Shown one piece after another: positions 42,840 to 48,255 of a stretch of DNA of 48,255 nt. Every line of letters begins with the position of its first letter. Position 1 is the stretch's first letter. The stretch spans positions 1-48,255 of the forward strand of contig AJWJ01000129.1 in assembly GCA_000277445.1 (NCBI GenBank). Direction: 5' to 3'. Both the position numbers and the translations under genes were made by a program. The stretch is from Polysphondylium violaceum. Lineage: Eukaryota > Evosea > Eumycetozoa > Dictyosteliales > Dictyosteliaceae. Under the pieces are notes generated by a model, which ran no database searches, had not been told where the DNA came from, and saw only the letters and a list, made by a program, of their open reading frames with translations.

Positions 42840-44194
42840 ATGTACAAGAATATTGTGAATAAAAACATTGTACCTTTATTCTTTAGAAATAAACGACAAT
42901 ATTGTACGAGTACAACGTTTAGTAATAATAATAATAATAACTATAGTAATAACATAAATAATAATATAAATATAAATAATATTATACAACAACAACAATT
43001 AAAACAACAACAAGAGGAATTACAATATCCACTGACCAATGATGATTTACAACAATTTGAAAACAATGGATATCTAATTAAATCAAATCTAATACCAGAG
43101 CAATTATTACTTCAGCATCAAGTTGAACTAAGAGACTATTTAAAGAGTAATGCAGGTATTGATTTTGGTAATAGTGTTATAGATAGTACGGAGGAATCAA
43201 AGATGGTTGAACAACAAGAACAAAAACTATCACTTGTTTCCAATGGGTTTGGTGGTATGATAAACTTTTATCATGGCAAGTATCTCTATGAAATTAGACA
43301 ACACGAGAATCTTTATCACTCGTTTGTGCAACTCTATCAGAGGACCTATGCAAAACAAAGGGAACAATCTTTTAATGAAATGAATCAATGGCCCAATGAG
43401 TATGGTGATTTTGATCCCCACAATATGTTTATGTTTATAAATAGATGTTGTTTTAGAGTGCCCCATAGTATTCAACAAGAAGATAAAATTAAACATCAAA
43501 AAGGTACTGGCTCTCATTTAGATTGTGTATGTTTAATTGATTCATTGATTAGTAAAAAAACATTTGATAGTTTACTAATTATCATATATAGAATCCATAT
43601 CATTTATTTAGAGGAGAGAAATTAATAGATGGTACAGTTAAACAAATTCCATTGAGATTTTGGCAACCAATTCAAGCATTTGTAAATTTAACAGATACTT
43701 TTACAATGAATCAAGGTGGATTTTGGACTATACCAGGCTTTCATAAACAATGTGTTGAATATTTTAGAGACAAATTTCCTCAAAAAGTATCTTCTCCTAC
43801 AACAACTACTACTGAAATAATATCAACACTAAAGAGAGGAAATGCATTTGATTTTGATGATCATCTTTATAAAGAATTGATTGATAAATTTCAATTTATT
43901 CCAATGAAAAGAGGAGACGTATTGTTTTGGGATTGGAGAATGCCTCATCACAATGACAAGTATCATCTTGGTCCGCTCATTAGAGAGGTTGTCTATGCCG
44001 CCCATTTACCCGATGTCTCTGTCAATCAACTCTATGCCAAACAACAACAACAATGGTATGAAACTGGTTCACATCCAAGCTATGTCGCCAAACAATTTGC
44101 AGATCTAGAGAAAAAAAACTATTCTCCTCCTCCCTTGTCGCCGATCGGACAACATTTAATTTACGGTTTCCCAAAAAAACACGAATTAAATTAA
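42840..44194 (+). CDS. PhyH-family Fe(II)/2-oxoglutarate dioxygenase, probably mitochondrial
   Basis: Exons 42840-43526 and 43592-44194 flank a 65-nt intron (GTATGT donor, TATAG acceptor), giving 429 aa. The family resembles phytanoyl-CoA hydroxylase: non-haem iron enzymes that use 2-oxoglutarate and oxygen to hydroxylate a substrate. The iron-binding HxD is seen as HLD (His226, Asp228) just before the intron. The distal His is in MPHHND (348-349), and further PhyH-like blocks are WQPIQAFVNLTDTFTMNQGGFWTIPGFH split across the second exon and KRGDVLFWDWRMPH. The N terminus is basic with no acids (MYKNIVNKNIVPLFFRNKR), as in mitochondrial presequences, then an Asn/Gln-rich linker. The substrate cannot be inferred. 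Confidence 0.82.
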
Positions 44195-44658
44195 ATTTAT
44201 TCATTTATGAACTTGAAAAATAACCCCAATCCCCCCCATCGAAACGACACACGATCACATTTACCCAAATAAACAAGACTCTCACACAACCTTGCAATAC
44301 GTCATAAAATCTCTTTTAGATTAGTCGTGAAACTCAAAGGTTACAAATTACACTATAGTGTGCATCGAATTTCTCAATATAGTGTGTCTCTTGGGCAACA
44401 AACACAAATTCATTAACTGAAACTTGGGTCCAAGTCCCAAAAAAGCGAGCATCTCTGACATATTTGGAATAAAAATTTTTTTAAAAATAAAATTAAAAAA
44501 AACAATTTGATTTCGTTTTTGCTGTATTAATTTTTTTTTTTTCTTTAGACGTGTTCCAACTAGTACAACTATTTTTTTTTTTTTTTTTTTTTTACTTTAA
44601 AATAGATGTATCATTAACAATACACTCATTGTATCATTAATTTATAGATAATAGTTTT
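44195..44658. other. Intergenic with C-rich patch and short reading frame
   Basis: 464 bp downstream of the dioxygenase. 44220-44460 is less A+T-rich than usual spacer and contains the inverted repeat CTTGG GT CCAAG near 44425. On the minus strand a frame of about 45 codons without ATG (about 44475-44335) reads YSKYVRDARFFGTWTQ and EFVFVAQETHYIEKF, which looks protein-like but cannot be tied to a gene. A T tract of more than 20 bases lies near 44571-44593. Confidence 0.4.
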
Positions 44659-44931
44659 TTATTTTCCAGTTTGTTGTATTACCCTTTTTTTTTTTTTTTT
44701 TTCTTGTTTAAAGTTTCTCCAACAACGATAGTGTTTTAGACCATACCAAACATAACCCAGGGTTTTTGGATCATAGATTTTTTCAAAAACTTTTTTTTCA
44801 TCCAACACGCCACGCGACAACGACTTGATCATCAGTAAAAATTTTAAAAAACAGATTTTTTCAATTTTTTTATTTTTTTCAATTTTTTTACTCTCTCGAT
44901 ATAAATCTATTTTCATAGTGCACACTGACAA
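44659..44931 (-). CDS. Small basic protein of unknown function
   Basis: Minus-strand frame of 90 codons; the likely start is either the first ATG (44931) or the internal one at 44832 (57 aa, MIKSLSRGVLDEKKVF). The second is favoured because the leading 33 codons are mostly A/T-run lysines and phenylalanines, while the rest (EKIYDPKTLGYVWYGL, KHYRCWRN) has normal composition. The tail contains a lysine run encoded by 18 consecutive A residues. Short, basic and single-domain, it could be a mitochondrial or ribosomal component, but I do not recognise it. It diverges from the OSBP gene that starts at 45073. Confidence 0.5.
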   Translation of the reverse strand: MSVCTMKIDLYRESKKIEKNKKIEKICFLKFLLMIKSLSRGVLDEKKVFEKIYDPKTLGYVWYGLKHYRCWRNFKQEKKKKKRVIQQTGK

Positions 44932-44984
44932 ACAGACTTACAGACCTTTTTTTTTTTCTGTTTGATTTTTATTTTCACATTACA

Positions 44985-45015
<31 letters not shown>
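44985..45015. repeat. AATC microsatellite in the 5' leader of an OSBP gene
   Basis: About eight tandem AATC units lie roughly 60 bp upstream of the start codon at 45073, probably within the promoter or 5' untranslated region. Confidence 0.85.
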
Positions 45016-45072
45016 TCAATAACTGACTGAAAGCTATCAATCACATTTCACATATTAAATAAAAAAAAAAAA

Positions 45073-46367
45073 ATGGCATCTATCGACGTTTCAGATGATT
45101 CAACCAAATATCAAGATGAATATGATGAAGAGGTATTAGAGGATGGTATTGAAGATTTAGATATTCAAGATGATGGTGACGATGCCAATGGTGATAAAAA
45201 ACAACCAAAAGCAAACAATCAATCATCATCTCTTGTCAAACAATTTGTTTCAAGTAAACAACCATTTTATAAAATGTCTCTTCCAATTAAATTTTCAGAA
45301 CCACGTTCTCTTTTAGAAAAATTTACAGATATGGGTTTATTTTTAGATATATTTTTAAAGTAGGTTATATATTTATTATTTTAAAAAATAATAATTTATA
45401 TTAATAATAATAATTCATTATAGTGCATCAAAAATTGAATCTGAAGAGAATAGATTTCTTGAAGTATTAAAGTTTTATATATCAGGATGGATTCAACAAA
45501 GAGAGGCAAAAAATCCATTTAATCCAGTTATTGGAGAAGTTCATACTTGTAAATGGGTTCATAAAGATGGTTCAACAACTCAATATATTGCAGAACAAAT
45601 TTCACATCATCCACCAAGTTCAGCATTTTGTTTTCACAACAAAGATCAAGGTGTAGTTTTTCATAGTTATCTTTCACCTTCTAGTAAATTTTCAGGTAAT
45701 TCATTTGAAAGTAGTATGGATGGTAAATTGGTGTATGAATTTCCAAATCTTGATGAAGAATATATTGCAGAGGCACCAAAAATTGTTGTCAGAGGTGTAG
45801 TTGTTGGTTCTCTCTCTACAGAGGTAACTGGTTCCACTACCTTGAATTGTAAAAAAACTGGATACTATGCTGAAATTGAATTTAAAGGTAAAGGTTTATT
45901 TAAAAACAAAAACTCTTTAATTGCAAAAGTTAGACATCCATCAAGTAAAAAGTCATTATATACTCTAGAAGGTAAATGGGATGGCACTGTAATAATTTTG
46001 AATTCAAAATCAAATGTATGTATTTATTAAAAAATATATTGTATAAAAGATTTATATATTAATTATTTTATTTTAGTCATCCACATTATTTTTAGACATA
46101 AAGAATGATGGTTTGGAACCAATTTTACCAGATGAAGATGAACAACAAGATAATTTTTCAAGAAAAGTTTGGAAAAATGTAATTTCAAATATAAACAAAG
46201 GTAATAGTGATGAGGCTCAAAATCATAAACATAATGTTGAAGAAAATCAAAGAGCTTTAGCTAAAGCAAGAGAAGGTAAACAATGGGTACCTGTACATTT
46301 TAACAAATCTGAAAATACTTTTCATCATGAAAAATTATCTGAAATTAGAAAATCAATGAAAAATTAA
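45073..46367 (+). CDS. Oxysterol-binding protein-related lipid-transfer protein 1
   Basis: Exons 45073-45359, 45424-46015 and 46077-46367 with introns of 64 and 61 nt, giving 389 aa. It is a short OSBP made of the lipid-binding ORD only, without PH or ankyrin domains, as is common for Dictyostelium Osb proteins. Landmarks are SLPIKFSEPRSLLEKFTDMG (lid region), NPFNPVIGEVHTCKW, the diagnostic EQISHHPP (153-160), the LEGKWDG strand and the C-terminal AKAREGKQWVPVHFNK. The N terminus is an acidic, disordered stretch. Such proteins move sterol or phosphatidylinositol 4-phosphate between membranes. A second OSBP gene follows in the same orientation, 527 bp away. Confidence 0.92.
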
Positions 46368-46894
46368 AATTAAAATTAAAAACGCTTCAATCAAACAACA
46401 AATAACCATTCTCATATGGGAGGTGTAATCTCTCATACAAATTCTATTTTTTTTTTTAAAAAAAAAAATAAATTGATATTCTATACATATGTATTTATTT
46501 TTAAGACATAATCTGATTTTGATTTAAAATTGTTTTTGCTCACATTTTAAATCTCTTTGTTTTTAAACACAAACCTGCCACAACCTCCATTTTTGAAAAA
46601 TTTTGAAAAAAATAAAAAAATAAAAATTAATTTTTTACACATTTATGTGGGCAGTGAGATGTATATAACCACACATATTGAGGGGTTAGTATTGGGGGTG
46701 GATGACTATTGACAATTGTTTCAAAAGCAGTATTTAATTTTTTTAAAAATTTAATATAAATTAGACCACCTATTGAGTTTTTTATTCATAAAAAATTTAA
46801 TAGATACAAATCTATAGCAATATATTTATATTCTTCATATTATTATTATTATTATTATTTATATATTTCTTTTTTCATATAAAAACAAAAAACA
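46368..46894. other. Intergenic between two OSBP genes
   Basis: 527 bp of A+T-rich DNA. It contains a T run directly followed by an A run (about 46447-46470) that could form a hairpin, a GC-richer stretch at 46640-46710, and a TATTATTATTATTATTATTT leader before the next start. No gene was seen. Confidence 0.5.
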
Positions 46895-48255
46895 ATGAAT
46901 GATATTTCAAGAAATTTATCATCAACTTCATTGAATGATGAACCAATAGAAAACGCTAAAATGGGGAAAATGGAATTTCCAAAGCTAAGTACAAAAAAAA
47001 CTCATCCTCTAGTTTTACCTTGTTATGATAATCGTGATAATGGCACTGGAAAAGATTTACAAGCCAAAGTATTTAGACAAAATACAAGACATTCAAATGG
47101 TGGTTGGAAATTTATTGATGAACCTGAATTAAAAAAACAAAGAGGGTAAGCTTTAGTTTTAAATTGTTTTTTCGAATAAATAATTTATTAATAATATTAT
47201 TTTTATAGAGTATGTTGGGAATTAGTGAAAAGTGTTGGAAATAGTATAATTGAAGGTAAAGAATTGACCAATACAACATTACCAATTTCTTTATTTGAAC
47301 CACGTTCATTTTTAGAAAAATTATCGGATACATGGGGATATTCACCCATTTATTTAAATCAAGCAGCCAATTGTAAAGATCCATTAGAGAGATTTAAATT
47401 GGTGATTGCTTTTACAATCTCTGGACTTCATCTTACTCAAACACTTACAAAACCATTTAATCCATTGTTGGGTGAAACATTTGAAGGATCATTTTCAGAT
47501 GGTAGCAATGCATTTTGTGAACAAACATCTCATCATCCACCCATTAGTCATTGGGAGGTAGTTGACCAAGAGAATCGTTTTAAATTTTATGGTTATGCCA
47601 ATTTTTCAGCTCGTTGTTTGGGAAATGTTGTAAAAGGTAATCAAAAGGGACCCCTAACCATTGAATTTGAGGATGGAACTAAAATTACATGGACTTTTCC
47701 TGAAGTTTTGATTAAAGGTATCTTTTGGGGTGACAGAGTTACAGAGTTTAGTGGAAAAATCACATTTACCGATGAGAAAAACAAATTGGGCTGTGATGTT
47801 TTATTTAATCCAAATGCTTTGGGTTTTGTAAAAAGCTTATTTTCAAAACAAAAAGAACCATCAGATGTAATTCAAGGTACTATTTATAAATTGGAATCAT
47901 CTTTATCAAGTAGTAATGGAGTATCATCTAAAAAATCCTCAAGTAGCAATAGTAATAACAATAGTAATACTATTTGTAAAATTGAAGGATCTTGGTTAAC
48001 AGAATTAATAATTGATAATATTGTTTATTGGAATATTAAAATGCAACCATCTGGTATTATTTATAAAGAAAATCCATTACCAACAGATTGTAGATACAGA
48101 GAAGATTTAAAGTATCTAAAAGAAGGTAATATTGAAAAAGCAAAAGAATTTAAAGAATTGATTGAAGATAAACAAAGATCAGAGGCAAAAATTAGAAAAG
48201 AAGGTATTAAAAAAGATTCAAAGAGTAAAAAAGATAAAAATAATTTATTATTATT
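46895..48255 (+). CDS. Oxysterol-binding protein-related lipid-transfer protein 2 (3' end outside window)
   Basis: Exons 46895-47145 and 47209 to beyond 48255, with a 63-nt intron (GTAAGC donor, TATAG acceptor) that keeps frame. About 433 residues are visible and no stop is reached. It has an ORD with SLFEPRSFLEKLSDTWGYS, LTKPFNPLLGETFEG, EQTSHHPP (188-195) and the C-terminal KIEGSW/ENPLPTDCRYREDL blocks. Its start is a short Ser/Asn-rich leader rather than the acidic leader of the upstream OSBP, and the two ORDs differ widely, so these are old paralogues rather than a recent duplication. The visible end is a lysine-rich charged helix. Confidence 0.92.

Noticed and set aside
44335-44475. Minus-strand frame reading YSKYVRDARFFGTWTQ, considered as an exon
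   Set aside because: It is protein-like but lacks a start, has only poly-A sequence upstream and no partner exon, so it is recorded only as a note in the intergenic entry.

Overview
The window looks like dictyostelid (social amoeba) nuclear DNA. Intergenic DNA is very A+T-rich with long A or T runs, coding regions carry poly-Gln, poly-Asn and poly-Ser stretches, introns are short (53 to 141 nt) with GTAAGT- or GTATGT-like donors, and genes are tightly packed. It also contains a TPLATE subunit of the TSET complex and expanded gene families of a type known from dictyostelids (ankyrin-like and KYWF-motif F-box-like proteins). The species cannot be fixed from sequence alone; strings of such paralogues suggest a non-discoideum genome such as Cavenderia or Heterostelium, which is inference. 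All introns were inferred by eye from splice sites and reading-frame continuity.

Positions 1-20,904 hold conserved housekeeping genes: a large type I membrane protein of the secretory pathway (501-3590, minus); an IBA57-like mitochondrial Fe-S assembly factor (3944-5226, plus); a TBC RabGAP with an EF-hand and a C-terminal CaaX box (5294-7803, minus); a 0.9 kb gap containing a candidate structured ncRNA; a zinc-ribbon protein with a possible inactive PARP-like fold (8682-9501, plus); an SPF45/RBM17-like splicing factor (9774-10961, minus); TPLATE (11341-15075, plus); a 2 kb non-coding stretch; and a CARMIL-like PH plus leucine-rich-repeat protein (17155-20904, plus).

Positions 21,022-37,600 are an accessory locus. 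Six intronless paralogues lie head to tail on the plus strand. They are F-box-like at the N terminus and appear to have repeats behind it. A truncated seventh copy lies after the first gene, and one ankyrin-repeat gene runs antisense among them. At both ends of the array the terminal paralogue faces a convergent minus-strand gene for an unrecognised membrane protein. The left copy is intact (four exons, 398 aa) and the right copy is decayed, with further decayed coding sequence beyond it. This looks like a birth-and-death locus built by tandem and segmental duplication.

Positions 38,278-48,255 return to conserved genes: a SWI/SNF-type SNF2 ATPase without a bromodomain (38278-42524), a PhyH-type Fe(II)/2-oxoglutarate dioxygenase (42840-44194), a small basic minus-strand ORF (44659-44931), and two tandem oxysterol-binding-protein genes (45073-46367, and 46895 to beyond the window end).

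No transposon, CRISPR array, tRNA or rRNA was recognised. The most promising undescribed items are the F-box-like/membrane-protein array and the multi-hairpin candidate RNA at 8041-8480.
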